Assembly (NCBI RefSeq): GCF_900094925.1
Contig: NZ_FMAY01000015.1
Location: forward strand, 1 to 64,000
Direction of reading: 5' to 3'
DNA: 64,000 nucleotides
From: Kosakonia oryzendophytica
GTDB lineage: Bacteria; Pseudomonadota; Gammaproteobacteria; Enterobacterales; Enterobacteriaceae
Numbering within the stretch: position 1 is the stretch's first letter; the number at the start of each line of letters is the position of its first letter. Below, piece by piece: positions 42,051 through 53,083 of this stretch. The notes under the pieces are model-generated. The model was not told the DNA's origin. It ran no database searches and saw only the letters and a list, made by a program, of their open reading frames with translations. The position numbers and the translations under genes are program-made.

Positions 42051-43049
42051 ATGATACGTTTCGCTGTCATAGGCACCAACTGGATCACCCGCCAGTTTGT
42101 CGATGCCGCCCATGAAACGGGCAAATATAAACTCACCGCCGTTTTTTCCCGCAGCCTTGAACAGGCGCAAGCGTTCGCCAGCGATTATCCTGTCGAACAC
42201 CTGTTTACCTCTCTCGACGAGATGGCGCAAAGCGATGCGATTGACGCGGTATATATTGCCAGCCCGAATGCCCTGCATTTCCCGCAAACCCGCCTTTTCC
42301 TCAGCCACAAAAAACATGTGATTTGTGAAAAACCGCTGGCCTCAAACCTGCGGGAAGTAGAAGCGGCGATTGCCTGTGCGCGGGAAAATCAGGTGGTACT
42401 GTTTGAAGCGTTTAAAACCGCCAGCCTGCCCAATTTCATCTTGCTGAAACAGTCGCTGGCGAAAGTCGGTAAGGTGCGTAAAGCCTTTATCAATTACTGC
42501 CAATACTCTTCCCGCTATCAGCGTTACCTGGACGGTGAAAACCCGAATACCTTTAATCCGGCGTTCTCTAACGGCTCGATTATGGATATTGGTTTCTACT
42601 GTCTGGCATCCGCCGTGGCGCTGTGGGGCGAGCCGTATGCCGTGCAGGCCACCGCCAGTAAGCTTGAGAGCGGCGTTGATGCACACGGCGTGGTCGTGAT
42701 GGATTACGGTGACTTCAGCGTAACATTGCAGCACTCCAAAGTGAGTGATTCCGTGTTACCCAGCGAAATCCAGGGCGAAGCCGGTTCACTGGTGATCGAG
42801 AAGATCTCCGAATGCCAGAAAGTGTCATTTGTGCCGCGCGGCGGTAAAGCACAAGAGCTGACGCAGCCACAGCACATCAACACCATGCTGTATGAGGCCG
42901 ACGTGTTTGCCCAACTGGTGGAAGAGAATCAGGTCAACCATCCGGGGCTGGATGTCAGCCGCATCACCGCAAAACTGCAAACGGAGATCCGCCGCCAGAC
43001 CGGTGTGGTTTTCCCGGCGGATGATGTCAGCCAGCAACTTCCCGCGTAA
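42051..43049 (+). CDS. ygjR: Gfo/Idh/MocA-family oxidoreductase YgjR
   Basis: The 332-residue protein has an N-terminal Rossmann fold for NAD(P) (IRFAVIGTNWITRQFVDAA), the family EKP motif in VICEKPLASNL near 95 with the likely catalytic lysine, and a C-terminal substrate domain (GSIMDIGFYCL near 180). The natural substrate, probably a sugar or inositol derivative, is not known. Resemblance to E. coli YgjR runs through the whole length. Confidence 0.92.
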   Translation: MIRFAVIGTNWITRQFVDAAHETGKYKLTAVFSRSLEQAQAFASDYPVEHLFTSLDEMAQSDAIDAVYIASPNALHFPQTRLFLSHKKHVICEKPLASNLREVEAAIACARENQVVLFEAFKTASLPNFILLKQSLAKVGKVRKAFINYCQYSSRYQRYLDGENPNTFNPAFSNGSIMDIGFYCLASAVALWGEPYAVQATASKLESGVDAHGVVVMDYGDFSVTLQHSKVSDSVLPSEIQGEAGSLVIEKISECQKVSFVPRGGKAQELTQPQHINTMLYEADVFAQLVEENQVNHPGLDVSRITAKLQTEIRRQTGVVFPADDVSQQLPA

Positions 43050-43111
43050 AGGTTCGTAAGCAGGGCGGGCATATTATTGACGGGATGAATATCCTGACAT
43101 ATTTTGTTACC

Positions 43112-43224
43112 TGCAAAGGGGAGTAACTTCATTGCCGGTGGATCGTCATTACGATGCGTATATGCATCCGGTCGCCGGGCGTCTTTACCGACGTAAGTGA
43201 GACCTTGCCGGAAGGCGAGGAACC
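43112..43224 (+). ncRNA. yybP-ykoY manganese riboswitch of alx
   Basis: The leader contains the signature blocks AAAGGGGAGTAAC near 43115, the GATCGTCATTACGAT stem, and GTAAGTGAGACCTTGCCGG at 43193-43211 followed by AAGGCGAGG. This arrangement matches the Mn(II)-sensing yybP-ykoY aptamer before alx in E. coli, also known as the pH-responsive element PRE. Edges are approximate. Confidence 0.88.
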
Positions 43225-43241
43225 ATTGCATCGAAAGCAAG

Positions 43242-43280
43242 CGGCTAACGTCTTCTGACGTTGGCCGTTTTTGTTTTTTA
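43242..43280 (+). terminator. Intrinsic terminator in the alx leader
   Basis: CGGCTAACGTC at 43242-43252 pairs with GACGTTGGCCG at 43257-43267 (one bulge), followed by TTTTTGTTTTTT. It lies between the aptamer and the alx start, as expected for a switchable terminator. Confidence 0.85.
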
Positions 43281-43295
43281 GGTAAGGAACTGATG

Positions 43296-44261
43296 ATGAA
43301 TAGTGTCGGCACACCGATGTTATGGGGCGGATTCGCCATTGTGGTAGCAATTATGCTGGCCATCGACCTTCTGCTTCAGGGGCGTCGCGGCGTCCACACG
43401 ATGACCATGAAGCAGGCGGCCGTCTGGTCAGTGGTATGGGTAAGTCTCTCTTTGCTGTTCAATGCCGCGTTCTGGTGGTATCTGGCGCAAACCGAAGGTC
43501 GCGCCGTTGCGGATACGCAAGCGCTGGCCTTTCTCACGGGTTACTTGATTGAAAAGGCACTGGCGGTGGATAACGTCTTTGTCTGGTTGATGTTGTTCAG
43601 CTACTTCGCTGTGCCTGCTGCGTTGCAGCGCCGCGTGTTGATCTACGGTGTACTCGGCGCGATCGTGCTGCGTACCATCATGATCTTCGCGGGAAGCTGG
43701 CTGATCAGTCAGTTCTCGTGGCTGCTGTATGTGTTTGGCGCGTTCCTGCTATTTACCGGCGTGAAGATGGCGCTGGCGAAAGAGGATGAAACCGGGATCG
43801 GCGATAAGCCGCTGGTGCGCTGGCTGCGTGGGCACCTGCGCATGACAGACACCATTGAAAATGAGCACTTCTTCGTGCGCAAAAACGGGCTGCTGTTTGC
43901 CACGCCGCTGCTGCTGGTGCTGATTCTGGTGGAACTGAGCGATGTGATTTTTGCGGTCGACAGCATTCCGGCGATTTTTGCCGTCACCACCGATCCCTTT
44001 ATTGTGCTGACCTCGAACCTGTTCGCCATTTTAGGGTTGCGCGCCATGTACTTCCTGCTGGCAGGCGTGGCAGAGCGCTTCTCAATGCTCAAGTACGGTT
44101 TATCGCTGATCCTGGTGTTTATCGGCATTAAGATGCTGATTGTTGACATCTTCCATATTCCAATCGCCATTTCGCTTGGCGTGGTGGGTGGGATCCTTGT
44201 GCTGACTATGCTGCTCAATGCCTGGGTTAACCACCAGAACGACAAAAAAACGAAGGCGTAA
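43296..44261 (+). CDS. alx: TerC-family membrane protein Alx (manganese homeostasis)
   Basis: Alx is an inner-membrane protein of the TerC family, induced by high pH and manganese and implicated in manganese export. The 321-residue protein has about nine membrane spans and the family acidic motifs LAIDLLLQ near 25, [10 protein letters not shown] near 90 and [16 protein letters not shown] near 205. ATG at 43296 gives the same start ([14 protein letters not shown]) and length as E. coli; a preceding ATG at 43293 is also possible. It is controlled by the riboswitch in its leader. Confidence 0.94.
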   Translation: MNSVGTPMLWGGFAIVVAIMLAIDLLLQGRRGVHTMTMKQAAVWSVVWVSLSLLFNAAFWWYLAQTEGRAVADTQALAFLTGYLIEKALAVDNVFVWLMLFSYFAVPAALQRRVLIYGVLGAIVLRTIMIFAGSWLISQFSWLLYVFGAFLLFTGVKMALAKEDETGIGDKPLVRWLRGHLRMTDTIENEHFFVRKNGLLFATPLLLVLILVELSDVIFAVDSIPAIFAVTTDPFIVLTSNLFAILGLRAMYFLLAGVAERFSMLKYGLSLILVFIGIKMLIVDIFHIPIAISLGVVGGILVLTMLLNAWVNHQNDKKTKA

Positions 44262-44501
44262 GCTGTAATTCGCCGCTCTGCCACTATGCTGAGCGGCGAA
44301 TGCGTCAGCCTTGTCGCCTTTATCACAAAACGTTAACACAAAAAATCAAAAAACAGCGCCAGGCCCGAAAAGTACATCTTCCACCCTTCCCTGTTGCCGC
44401 AGAGTCCATATACTTCTTTCTGCAAATAAATGTTACATCCTGACAAATGTCATCAAAAAAGACAGGCGGGATGCAACTCCACAACACGAAAGGAACATGG
44501 C

Positions 44502-45746
44502 ATGACAACGCACCGCTCCGCCGGGTTACTGCAACGTCTTATTGATGGCAGCCTGGTGAAACAGATCCTTATTGGTTTAATTCTGGGTATCTTACTGGCG
44601 TGGATTTCCACTCCCGCCGCCATTGCGACCGGCATTCTGGGTACGCTTTTTGTTAGCGCGTTAAAAGCGGTAGCGCCGGTATTGGTGCTGATGCTGGTGA
44701 TGGCCTCCATCGCCGGTCATCAGCAAGGGCAAAAGACGCATCTGCGCCCGGTATTGATGCTCTATTTGTTAGGCACATTCACCGCCGCACTGACCGCCGT
44801 GCTGGTCAGTTTCCTGTTCCCTTCCACGTTACAGCTTGTACCCGGTGCAAATGATGTCGCACCGCCTTCCGGTATTGTGGAAGTGCTGCGTGGTTTGCTG
44901 ACCAGCATGATCGCCAACCCGGTAACGGCGCTCATGAATGCTAACTACATTGGCATACTGGTATGGGCCGTGGGGCTGGGTTTTGCACTGCGTCACAGCA
45001 ACGAGAGCACCAAAAATCTGGTGCAGGATTTTGCAAGCGCGGTGACCTTTATGGTGCGGCTTGTGATCCGCTTTGCCCCGATCGGGATATTCGGTCTCGT
45101 CTCATCCACCCTTGCGACATCGGGTTTTGGTGCGCTGTTAGGCTATGCGCAACTCCTGGTCGTGCTGGTGGGATGTATGGCGTTTGTCGCGCTGGTGATT
45201 AACCCGCTGCTGGTATTCTGGAAAATCCGCCGCAACCCTTTCCCACTGGTTTTTACTTGCCTTCGCGAAAGTGGCGTCACCGCATTTTTCACCCGCAGTT
45301 CAGCGGCGAATATTCCCGTTAATATGGCATTGTGTGAGAAGTTGAACCTCGATCGCGATACCTACTCTGTCTCTATCCCGTTGGGTGCCACCATTAACAT
45401 GGCGGGTGCGGCAATCACGATTACGGTGCTGGCACTGGCGGCAGTCCATACCTTAGGTATTACGGTCGATCTGCCGACAGCGTTGCTGTTGAGCGTCGTG
45501 GCGTCGCTTTGTGCCTGTGGTGCCTCCGGCGTGGCGGGCGGCTCCCTGCTGTTGATCCCGCTGGCCTGTAACATGTTTGGTATTTCCAACGATGTGGCGA
45601 TGCAGGTGGTGGCGGTCGGCTTTATTATCGGCGTGCTGCAGGACTCTTGCGAAACCGCGCTCAACTCCTCCACGGATGTGCTGTTCACCGCAGCGGTATG
45701 CCAGGCGGAAGATTCGCGTCTGGTTAACAACGCCCTGCGTAATTAA
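44502..45746 (+). CDS. sstT: Serine/threonine:Na+ symporter SstT
   Basis: SstT imports L-serine and L-threonine with sodium. The 414-residue DAACS-family protein has eight spans with two re-entrant loops; the substrate and sodium motifs [12 protein letters not shown] near 275 and [17 protein letters not shown] near 310 are clear. ATG at 44502 gives the E. coli start ([13 protein letters not shown]) and length behind AAAGGAAC. The leader of about 240 bases is AT-rich. Confidence 0.96.
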   Translation: MTTHRSAGLLQRLIDGSLVKQILIGLILGILLAWISTPAAIATGILGTLFVSALKAVAPVLVLMLVMASIAGHQQGQKTHLRPVLMLYLLGTFTAALTAVLVSFLFPSTLQLVPGANDVAPPSGIVEVLRGLLTSMIANPVTALMNANYIGILVWAVGLGFALRHSNESTKNLVQDFASAVTFMVRLVIRFAPIGIFGLVSSTLATSGFGALLGYAQLLVVLVGCMAFVALVINPLLVFWKIRRNPFPLVFTCLRESGVTAFFTRSSAANIPVNMALCEKLNLDRDTYSVSIPLGATINMAGAAITITVLALAAVHTLGITVDLPTALLLSVVASLCACGASGVAGGSLLLIPLACNMFGISNDVAMQVVAVGFIIGVLQDSCETALNSSTDVLFTAAVCQAEDSRLVNNALRN

Positions 45747-45754
45747 CCTCTTCA

Positions 45755-45787
45755 CCTGCCGTCAGCGGGCGGCAGGCGTCTCTTTTT
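45755..45787 (+). terminator. Terminator between converging sstT and ygjV
   Basis: CCTGCCG at 45755-45761 pairs with CGGCAGG at 45770-45776; CGTCTCTTTTTG follows. It reaches into the last codons of ygjV on the other strand. Confidence 0.7.
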
Positions 45788-46316
45788 GCTGCGCGGTTTC
45801 GACTTTAAACGGGTCGATGCCGCGTTTTTGCATTCGCCAGAAACGGATGATATTCAGCCCGTTCATGATAAGAAAGCTGCCTTCGATCAATGAGCCACCA
45901 ATCGAGCCGAGCCAGATATTGTGGATCACCCAACAACCGGTAGAACACCAAATTACACAGCGCATTGGCAGACCTTTAAAACGGAATAGCGCCCAGGTGC
46001 TGACGATAGTGCCCGCTACAGGTAACAGCTCCATCGGATGGTGAAATTTCGCCAGCCCCAGCCCGCCGGTCAGCACGATAAACAGCGCCATCACCCAAAG
46101 ACTGCGCGTGCGCAAGGTAATCAGCGTACGGACGGCGTTGAGCATCGCGCTCGAACCGGCAGGAAACGCCCCCATCAGAAAGAAGTGGACACCAATAATG
46201 GCGCTATACACCGAGAGCTGTTTTTTAAACCGTCTTTCATCACGGTTAATAAACGTGGTAATACCAATCAAAAAAGCAATGACACCGACACCCTGGGCAA
46301 GCCAATACGCGGTCAT
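45762..46316 (-). CDS. ygjV: Inner-membrane protein YgjV
   Basis: The 184-residue protein has five or six hydrophobic segments, starting with WLAQGVGVIAFLIGITTF, and belongs to the YgjV family of predicted inner-membrane proteins. A semi-conserved pattern of GxxN and W residues (STGCWVIHNIWLGSIGGSL near 130) resembles small transporter families, but no function is known. It is transcribed away from the uxaCA genes, after their terminator. Confidence 0.9.
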   Translation of the reverse strand: MTAYWLAQGVGVIAFLIGITTFINRDERRFKKQLSVYSAIIGVHFFLMGAFPAGSSAMLNAVRTLITLRTRSLWVMALFIVLTGGLGLAKFHHPMELLPVAGTIVSTWALFRFKGLPMRCVIWCSTGCWVIHNIWLGSIGGSLIEGSFLIMNGLNIIRFWRMQKRGIDPFKVETAQQKETPAAR

Positions 46317-46338
46317 GGAAAATCCTTGAAGGGTAGAT

Positions 46339-46376
46339 AAAAAAAGAAACGGCCTCTATTAGAGCGCCGTTTTTAT
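46339..46376 (-). terminator. Rho-independent terminator of uxaCA
   Basis: On the minus strand AAACGGCGCTCT and AGAGGCCGTTT form a stem with one mismatch and a 4-base loop, then CTTTTTTTATC. It lies about 130 bases after the uxaA stop. The gap holds no gene. Confidence 0.8.
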
Positions 46377-46505
46377 CAGGGGATCTACCTGCGTTACCAA
46401 AAGATTTCGCACCGTGGTAAGGCGGAGTGCCCGCGCAGCCCGGAAACTGACACATCAGCAACCGGGGTGAATACGCGTAACCATGGCGCAAACGCGAACG
46501 GTAAC

Positions 46506-47993
46506 TTACAGGGTTACGCCGCTTTTGAAGATCGCCAGTTCACGGAAATCGTTCTTCTCGTTGCAGGTCTGCTGACCGTTAGCGATAGCCACAATCACAT
46601 CGACAAACTCATTCAGCAGTTGCGGCATCGCTTTGCCGTGGATCAACTGACCGGCATCAAAGTCTATCCAGTGTTTTTTCTTCGCCGCCAGCTCGCTATT
46701 GGTGGCGATTTTCACCGTCGGTACAAAACCACCGTAAGGTGTACCGCGACCAGTGCTGAACAACACCATATGGCAGCCCGCCCCCGCCAGTGCGCTGGTT
46801 GCAACGGCATCGTTGCCCGGCGCGCTCAGCAGGTTCAGACCGTGGGTTTTCAGCCGTTCGCCATAACGCAGTACATCCACGACCTGGCTGGCACCTGCTT
46901 TCTGCGTACAACCCAGAGACTTCTCTTCCAGAGTAGTGATCCCACCCGCTTTGTTGCCCGGCGAAGGGTTCTCGTAAATGGGCTGGTTATGCGCGATAAA
47001 GTACTGTTTGAAGTCGTTGACCATGGTAACGGTCTTCTCAAAGGTACTTTCGTCGCGGCAGTGGCTCATCAGGATCTGCTCCGCGCCAAACATCTCCGGT
47101 ACTTCGGTCAGGACGGTTGTTCCGCCATTACCGATGACATAGTCCGAGAAACGCCCCAGCATCGGGTTCGCGGTAATACCGGACAGCCCGTCAGAACCGC
47201 CGCATTCCAGGCCAAATTTCAGTTCGCTCAGTTTACCCGGTACGCGCTTATCGTTGCGCATGACCTGATAGAGCTCGTGCAGATGCTCAAGCCCGGCTTC
47301 CACTTCATCGTCCTGGTGTTGGCAAACCATAAAGTGAACACGCTCAGAGTCGAACTCACCCAGCGTCTGGCGGAAAGCATCGACCTGGTTGTTTTCGCAA
47401 CCCAGACCAATCACCAGTACAGCGCCGGCATTCGGGTGACGCACCATGTTTTGCAGCATGGTACGGGTGTTAATGTGATCGTCGCCCAGTTGCGAACAAC
47501 CATAGGTATGGCTGAACAGGTAGACGCCGTCGGTGCCTTCAGCATTTTGCGTCTCTTTCAGGAAACGGTTCTGGATCTGGCGGGCAATGCCGTTGACGCA
47601 GCCAACCGTTGGCAGGATCCACAGCTCATTACGGATCCCCACTTCACCATTAGCGCGACGGTAGATTTGAATATCCCGGTCCACCGCCTGTGCGCCTTCA
47701 TCCTGAAAATCAGGTTGATAGCTATACTCGTCCAAATCACTCAGATTGGTACGCGCGTTGTGGGAATGAATGTGCTCGCCCGGCGCGATATCTGACGTCG
47801 CATGGCCAATTGGCAGACCGTATTTAACGACATTTTCGCCCTGCGCAATGGCCTGCAGGGCAAATTTATGCCCACGCGCCACCGCCTGACGCAGCCGAAC
47901 GGTCTGGTTGTCGACAACGACTTCCGCGCCTTCGGCAAGATCGGCCAGTGCTACCGCAACGTTATCCAGCGAATGGATCTTGATGTATTGCAT
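46506..47993 (-). CDS. uxaA: Altronate dehydratase
   Basis: UxaA dehydrates D-altronate to 2-keto-3-deoxy-D-gluconate in galacturonate breakdown, using iron or manganese. The 495-residue protein has a small N-terminal SAF domain (residues 10-85, IGHATSDIAPGEHIH) and the large UxaA/GarD catalytic region (GCSQLGDD near 160, GLGCENNQVDAF near 200, and FGLECGGSDGLSGITANP near 280). It starts 17 bases after uxaC on the same strand, forming the uxaCA operon. Confidence 0.97.
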   Translation of the reverse strand: MQYIKIHSLDNVAVALADLAEGAEVVVDNQTVRLRQAVARGHKFALQAIAQGENVVKYGLPIGHATSDIAPGEHIHSHNARTNLSDLDEYSYQPDFQDEGAQAVDRDIQIYRRANGEVGIRNELWILPTVGCVNGIARQIQNRFLKETQNAEGTDGVYLFSHTYGCSQLGDDHINTRTMLQNMVRHPNAGAVLVIGLGCENNQVDAFRQTLGEFDSERVHFMVCQHQDDEVEAGLEHLHELYQVMRNDKRVPGKLSELKFGLECGGSDGLSGITANPMLGRFSDYVIGNGGTTVLTEVPEMFGAEQILMSHCRDESTFEKTVTMVNDFKQYFIAHNQPIYENPSPGNKAGGITTLEEKSLGCTQKAGASQVVDVLRYGERLKTHGLNLLSAPGNDAVATSALAGAGCHMVLFSTGRGTPYGGFVPTVKIATNSELAAKKKHWIDFDAGQLIHGKAMPQLLNEFVDVIVAIANGQQTCNEKNDFRELAIFKSGVTL

Positions 47994-48010
47994 ATCAACC
48001 TCAAACGGCT

Positions 48011-49456
<1,446 letters not shown>

Positions 49457-49474
49457 TTACCTTAGATGCTGACA

Positions 49475-49492
49475 AAGTTATCACACCAATTT
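49475..49492 (-). promoter_or_regulatory. ExuR-type operator upstream of uxaCA
   Basis: On the minus strand AAATTGGTGTGATAACTT aligns with 18-base words upstream of exuT and exuR (shared pattern AAAkTkGTaTgAcAAnTT). The left half equals the half-site AAATTGGT of the UxuR/ExuR consensus. It lies about 50 bases before uxaC. Confidence 0.65.
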
Positions 49493-49634
49493 CTATAGCC
49501 CGAAGATATTTTCGTGAGTTGGATCAATAAAAGCAGACAAAAAATTACCGTTTGTTCCTGTAAATAGCGCGCCAGACCGCGCTGCATCTGGCTTCTCGCG
49601 CCAAAGTTAAAGACCACACAAAGAAAAACACTTT

Positions 49635-49650
49635 TGTGATATCACTCACC
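49635..49650. promoter_or_regulatory. CRP-type site in the uxaC-exuT interval
   Basis: TGTGA-N6-TCACC matches the CRP consensus TGTGA-N6-TCACA in 9 of 10 bases. It lies next to the exuT-side ExuR word, suiting catabolite activation. A weaker half-matching word is at 49514-49528. Confidence 0.65.
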
Positions 49651-49654
49651 TTTT

Positions 49655-49672
49655 CAAGTTGTATGACAAGTT
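49655..49672 (+). promoter_or_regulatory. ExuR-type operator on the exuT side
   Basis: CAAGTTGTATGACAAGTT is a near-palindrome and the second of three mutually alignable words. It lies 215 bases before the exuT start; no gene occurs in between. Confidence 0.6.
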
Positions 49673-49887
49673 ATCTTTCTGCCGTCGAACACATAAGCCG
49701 ACGGAATGCATTCCCGACAACACATTGATCGGATTTTTTGGGTACGGATACCGACTTGAACACGCTTACTTATGGCAAGGTTTGGGCCGTACCGGGACTG
49801 GTTCCCGGTTACGTCCTCCCGTTTCATCCTTCGAGGGCGATCGCAGGATGACCGCGCAAGCGGTAATAACATAACGATGAGGTTTAC

Positions 49888-51189
49888 ATGCGTAAAATCA
49901 AAGGATTACGTTGGTACATGATAGCACTGGTGACGGTCGGCACCGTGCTGGGCTACCTGACACGTAACACCGTAGCGGCAGCGGCTCCAACGTTGATGGA
50001 AGAGCTGCACATCAGCACTCAGCAATACTCCTATATCATTGCGGCTTATTCCGCGGCTTATACCGTTATGCAGCCTGTTGCAGGCTATGTTCTGGATATC
50101 CTTGGCACCAAGATTGGCTACGCCTTCTTCGCTGTAACCTGGGCTATCTTCTGCGGCGCGACTGCGCTGGCGGGTAGCTGGGGCGGTCTGGCGCTGGCGC
50201 GTGGTGCGGTCGGCGCGGCTGAAGCGGCGATGATCCCCGCAGGCCTGAAAGCGGCGTCTGAATGGTTCCCGGCAAAAGAGCGTTCTATCGCCGTTGGCTA
50301 TTTTAACGTTGGTTCTTCTATCGGTGCGATGATTGCTCCGCCGTTGGTGGTGTGGGCTATCGTGATGCACAGCTGGGAAATGGCGTTCATCATTTCTGGT
50401 GTGCTGAGCTTTGCATGGGCAATGGCGTGGTTGCTCCTTTATAAGCACCCGCGCGATCAGAAAAAATTAAGCGAAGAAGAACGTGACTACATCATTGGTG
50501 GTCAGGAAGCACAACACCAGACCAACAATGGCAAGAAAATGTCGCCATGGCAGATCCTGCGCACTCGTCAGTTTTGGGGTATCGCGCTGCCGCGTTTCCT
50601 GGCAGAACCGGCCTGGGGTACGTTTAACGCCTGGATCCCGCTGTTCATGTTCAAAGTTTACGGCTTTAACCTGAAAGAAATTGCGATGTTCGCCTGGATG
50701 CCAATGCTGTTTGCTGACCTTGGCTGCATCGTGGGTGGTTACCTGCCGCCGCTGTTCCAGCGCCTTTTCGGTGTTAACCTGATCGTCTCCCGTAAAATGG
50801 TTGTCACCATGGGTGCGGTACTGATGATTGGCCCAGGCATGATCGGCCTGTTCACCAGCCCGTATGTTGCAATTGGTCTGCTGTGCATCGGCGGTTTTGC
50901 TCACCAGTCTCTGTCCGGCGCGTTGATTACCCTCTCTTCCGACGTATTTGGTCGTAATGAAGTGGCCACCGCAAACGGCCTGACCGGTATGGCCGCCTGG
51001 ACCGCAAGTACGCTGTTTGCGCTGGTGGTCGGCGCACTGGCTGACACCATCGGCTTCAGCCCGCTGTTCGCCGTACTGGCCCTGTTCGACGTGCTGGGTG
51101 CGATTGTCATCTGGACCGTGCTGAAAAACCAAACGGCGGAAGAATTTGCGAAAAGTCATTCGGTGGGTAATACCGCAACACAAAGTTGA
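49888..51189 (+). CDS. exuT: Hexuronate transporter ExuT
   Basis: ExuT is a proton symporter for galacturonate and glucuronate in the inner membrane. The 433-residue major-facilitator protein has 12 predicted spans, with GYLTRNTVAAAAPTLMEELH in TM1 and the GARG-like AC motif LALARGAVGAAEAAMIPAG. Start ATG 49888 lies behind GATGAGG. It belongs to the anion:cation symporter subfamily. It is divergent from uxaCA and followed by exuR, so uptake, isomerisation, dehydration and regulation lie together. Confidence 0.96.
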   Translation: MRKIKGLRWYMIALVTVGTVLGYLTRNTVAAAAPTLMEELHISTQQYSYIIAAYSAAYTVMQPVAGYVLDILGTKIGYAFFAVTWAIFCGATALAGSWGGLALARGAVGAAEAAMIPAGLKAASEWFPAKERSIAVGYFNVGSSIGAMIAPPLVVWAIVMHSWEMAFIISGVLSFAWAMAWLLLYKHPRDQKKLSEEERDYIIGGQEAQHQTNNGKKMSPWQILRTRQFWGIALPRFLAEPAWGTFNAWIPLFMFKVYGFNLKEIAMFAWMPMLFADLGCIVGGYLPPLFQRLFGVNLIVSRKMVVTMGAVLMIGPGMIGLFTSPYVAIGLLCIGGFAHQSLSGALITLSSDVFGRNEVATANGLTGMAAWTASTLFALVVGALADTIGFSPLFAVLALFDVLGAIVIWTVLKNQTAEEFAKSHSVGNTATQS

Positions 51190-51208
51190 TGCACCGCATT
51201 AATGTTGA

Positions 51209-51238
51209 CAAAAGCCGCCTTGCAGGGCGGCTTTTTCG
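51209..51238 (+). terminator. Rho-independent terminator of exuT
   Basis: AAGCCGCC at 51212-51219 pairs with GGCGGCTT at 51226-51233, followed by TTTTTCG. It lies 20 bases after the stop. Confidence 0.92.
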
Positions 51239-51264
51239 TTATAGATTGTGGTGAGAATCAGGTA

Positions 51265-51282
51265 AAAGTGGTATAACAAATC
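51265..51282 (+). promoter_or_regulatory. ExuR-type operator upstream of exuR
   Basis: AAAGTGGTATAACAAATC contains GTGGTATAAC, close to the UxuR/ExuR consensus centre TTGGTATACCAA. It lies about 30 bases before the exuR start and implies autoregulation. Confidence 0.7.
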
Positions 51283-51312
51283 TACTATTGCCCTTCTTTC
51301 CCTGGAGCTCAT

Positions 51313-52089
51313 ATGGAAATCTCCGAGTCACGACGTTTGTACCAGCAGCTAGCCGCGGAGCTTAAAAGCCGTATTGAGCAAGGCGTGTACCTTGTCGGGG
51401 ACAAACTGCCTGCCGAACGCTTCATCGCTGATGAGAAAAACGTGAGCCGGACCGTCGTTCGTGAAGCCATCATCATGCTGGAAGTGGAAGGGTATGTCGA
51501 AGTACGTAAAGGCTCCGGCATCCATGTCATCTCTAACCAGCCGCGGCATACGCAAGCGCCGGATGAAAATCTTGAATTCGCCAATTACGGTCCGTTTGAA
51601 CTGTTGCAAGCTCGCCAGCTGATTGAAAGCAATATTGCCGAATTCGCCGCCACTCAGGTGACGAAACAGGACATCATGAAGCTGATGGAAATTCAGGATA
51701 ACGCGCGTAAAGAGAAGTGCTTCCGCGATTCAGAATGGGATTTGCAATTCCACGTACAGGTTGCGCTGGCGACGCAAAACACCGCGCTGGCAGCGATTGT
51801 CGAAAAAATGTGGACCCAACGCGTACACAACCCGTATTGGAAAAAACTGCACGATCACATTGACTTACGTACAGTGGATAACTGGTGCGATGACCATGAC
51901 CAGATCCTGCGGGCGTTAATCCGTAAAGATCCACACGCGGCAAAACTGGCGATGTGGCAACATCTGGAAAATACCAAACAGATGCTATTTAACGAAACCA
52001 GCGACGATTTCGAGTTTAACGCCGACCGTTATCTGTTTGCGGAAAACCCGGTGGTGCATCTCGATACTGCCGCTACCGGCACCAAGTAA
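51313..52089 (+). CDS. exuR: Hexuronate regulon repressor ExuR
   Basis: ExuR represses uxaCA, exuT and related genes until galacturonate, glucuronate or a product binds. The 258-residue GntR/FadR-type protein has an N-terminal winged helix (residues 5-72; [40 protein letters not shown]) and a helical effector domain with metal- and ligand-binding histidines ([10 protein letters not shown] near 137; [11 protein letters not shown] near 195). Resemblance to the E. coli protein covers the whole length. Confidence 0.96.
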   Translation: MEISESRRLYQQLAAELKSRIEQGVYLVGDKLPAERFIADEKNVSRTVVREAIIMLEVEGYVEVRKGSGIHVISNQPRHTQAPDENLEFANYGPFELLQARQLIESNIAEFAATQVTKQDIMKLMEIQDNARKEKCFRDSEWDLQFHVQVALATQNTALAAIVEKMWTQRVHNPYWKKLHDHIDLRTVDNWCDDHDQILRALIRKDPHAAKLAMWQHLENTKQMLFNETSDDFEFNADRYLFAENPVVHLDTAATGTK

Positions 52090-52416
52090 AAATAGCTTTC
52101 CGGGCGCAGAGTTACGCTGCGCCTGTCATCTGTTTTGGGTAAGTAAAAAGTATAGAGTGTCAGCGTTTGTAAATAGCCTCGCCTCCCCCTCTCCCGACAA
52201 GCAAAATCATCACCGAAACGTTTTTTTCTGACTGACGTATAACGTCAGCCTTTGTTACAATTGGATGCATTTCGCCATCATGTGAGTTAGTGCTTGCTCC
52301 CAGAGTCTTTTTCGGGAATATGCCGCACCGGGCGTGTCACGAGCGACCATAATGTATTAGAACGCATCGCCGTGCTGTTCCGGGCGTGACGTAAACCGAT
52401 GTACCAGGAACACTGA
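52090..52416. other. Intergenic region between exuR and yqjA
   Basis: The 327 bases hold no gene. A GCGCAG/CTGCGC hairpin lies just after exuR (52104-52122). A second small palindrome, GACGTATAACGTC, lies near 52234. Close to the yqjA start, GTAAA-CCGAT-GTACC at 52391-52405 partly matches the CpxR motif GTAAA-N5-GTAAA, of interest because yqjA belongs to the Cpx regulon in E. coli, but it is too near the start codon to be persuasive. Confidence 0.4.
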
Positions 52417-53079
52417 ATGGAACTATTAAGCCAATTACTTCATGCCCTCTGGAGCCAGGATTTCGAAACATTGTCGAACCCAGGCATGATCGGCATGCTT
52501 TATTTTGTTTTATTTGTCATTTTATTTCTGGAAAATGGCCTGCTTCCGGCGGCGTTTCTTCCGGGTGACAGTCTGCTGGTATTGATTGGCGTGTTGATTG
52601 CCAAAGGTGCGCTGGGTTACCCGCAAACCATCCTTTTGTTGACCGCGGCGGCAAGTCTCGGTTGCTGGCTCAGTTACATCCAGGGGCGATGGCTAGGCAA
52701 TACGCGCCTTGTGCAAAACTGGCTGTCGCATTTGCCTGCGCATTATCATCAACGGGCGCACCATCTGTTTCATAAACATGGGCTTTCCGCGCTGTTGATT
52801 GGTCGTTTTATCGCATTCGTTCGTACGCTGTTACCAACTATTGCCGGACTTTCTGGTCTGAGTAATGCCCGCTTTCAGTTTTTTAACTGGATGAGCGGTC
52901 TGTTGTGGGTGCTGATCCTGACCACGCTGGGTTACCTGCTGGGCAAGACGCCGGTGTTTCGCAAATACGAAGACGCACTGATGTCCTGCCTGATGTTGCT
53001 TCCGGTAGCCCTTCTGGTGATTGGCCTGATTGGCTCGCTGGTGGTTCTGTGGAAGAAAAAATATGGCAACCGGAGTTAA
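52417..53079 (+). CDS. yqjA: DedA-family membrane protein YqjA
   Basis: YqjA is a DedA/VTT-superfamily inner-membrane protein that in E. coli is required, with YghB, for normal membrane potential, division and alkaline tolerance; DedA proteins are linked to lipid-carrier flipping. The 220-residue protein shows the family acidic residue in [19 protein letters not shown] near 40 and the arginine motif [16 protein letters not shown] near 128. It ends five bases before mzrA, forming the yqjA-mzrA operon. Confidence 0.95.
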   Translation: MELLSQLLHALWSQDFETLSNPGMIGMLYFVLFVILFLENGLLPAAFLPGDSLLVLIGVLIAKGALGYPQTILLLTAAASLGCWLSYIQGRWLGNTRLVQNWLSHLPAHYHQRAHHLFHKHGLSALLIGRFIAFVRTLLPTIAGLSGLSNARFQFFNWMSGLLWVLILTTLGYLLGKTPVFRKYEDALMSCLMLLPVALLVIGLIGSLVVLWKKKYGNRS

Positions 53080-53083
53080 AAGC

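Noticed and set aside
42929-43363. 144-codon minus-strand frame over the alx leader
   Set aside because: It covers the Mn riboswitch and the end of ygjR, without protein-like features.
46467-47795. 442-codon frame antisense to uxaA
   Set aside because: Shadow of uxaA, which is conserved throughout its length; no domain pattern in the antisense peptide.
52391-52405. CpxR box before yqjA
   Set aside because: GTAAA-N5-GTACC is only a partial match and is 12 bases from the start codon, too close to act as a usual activator site; noted in the intergenic entry only.
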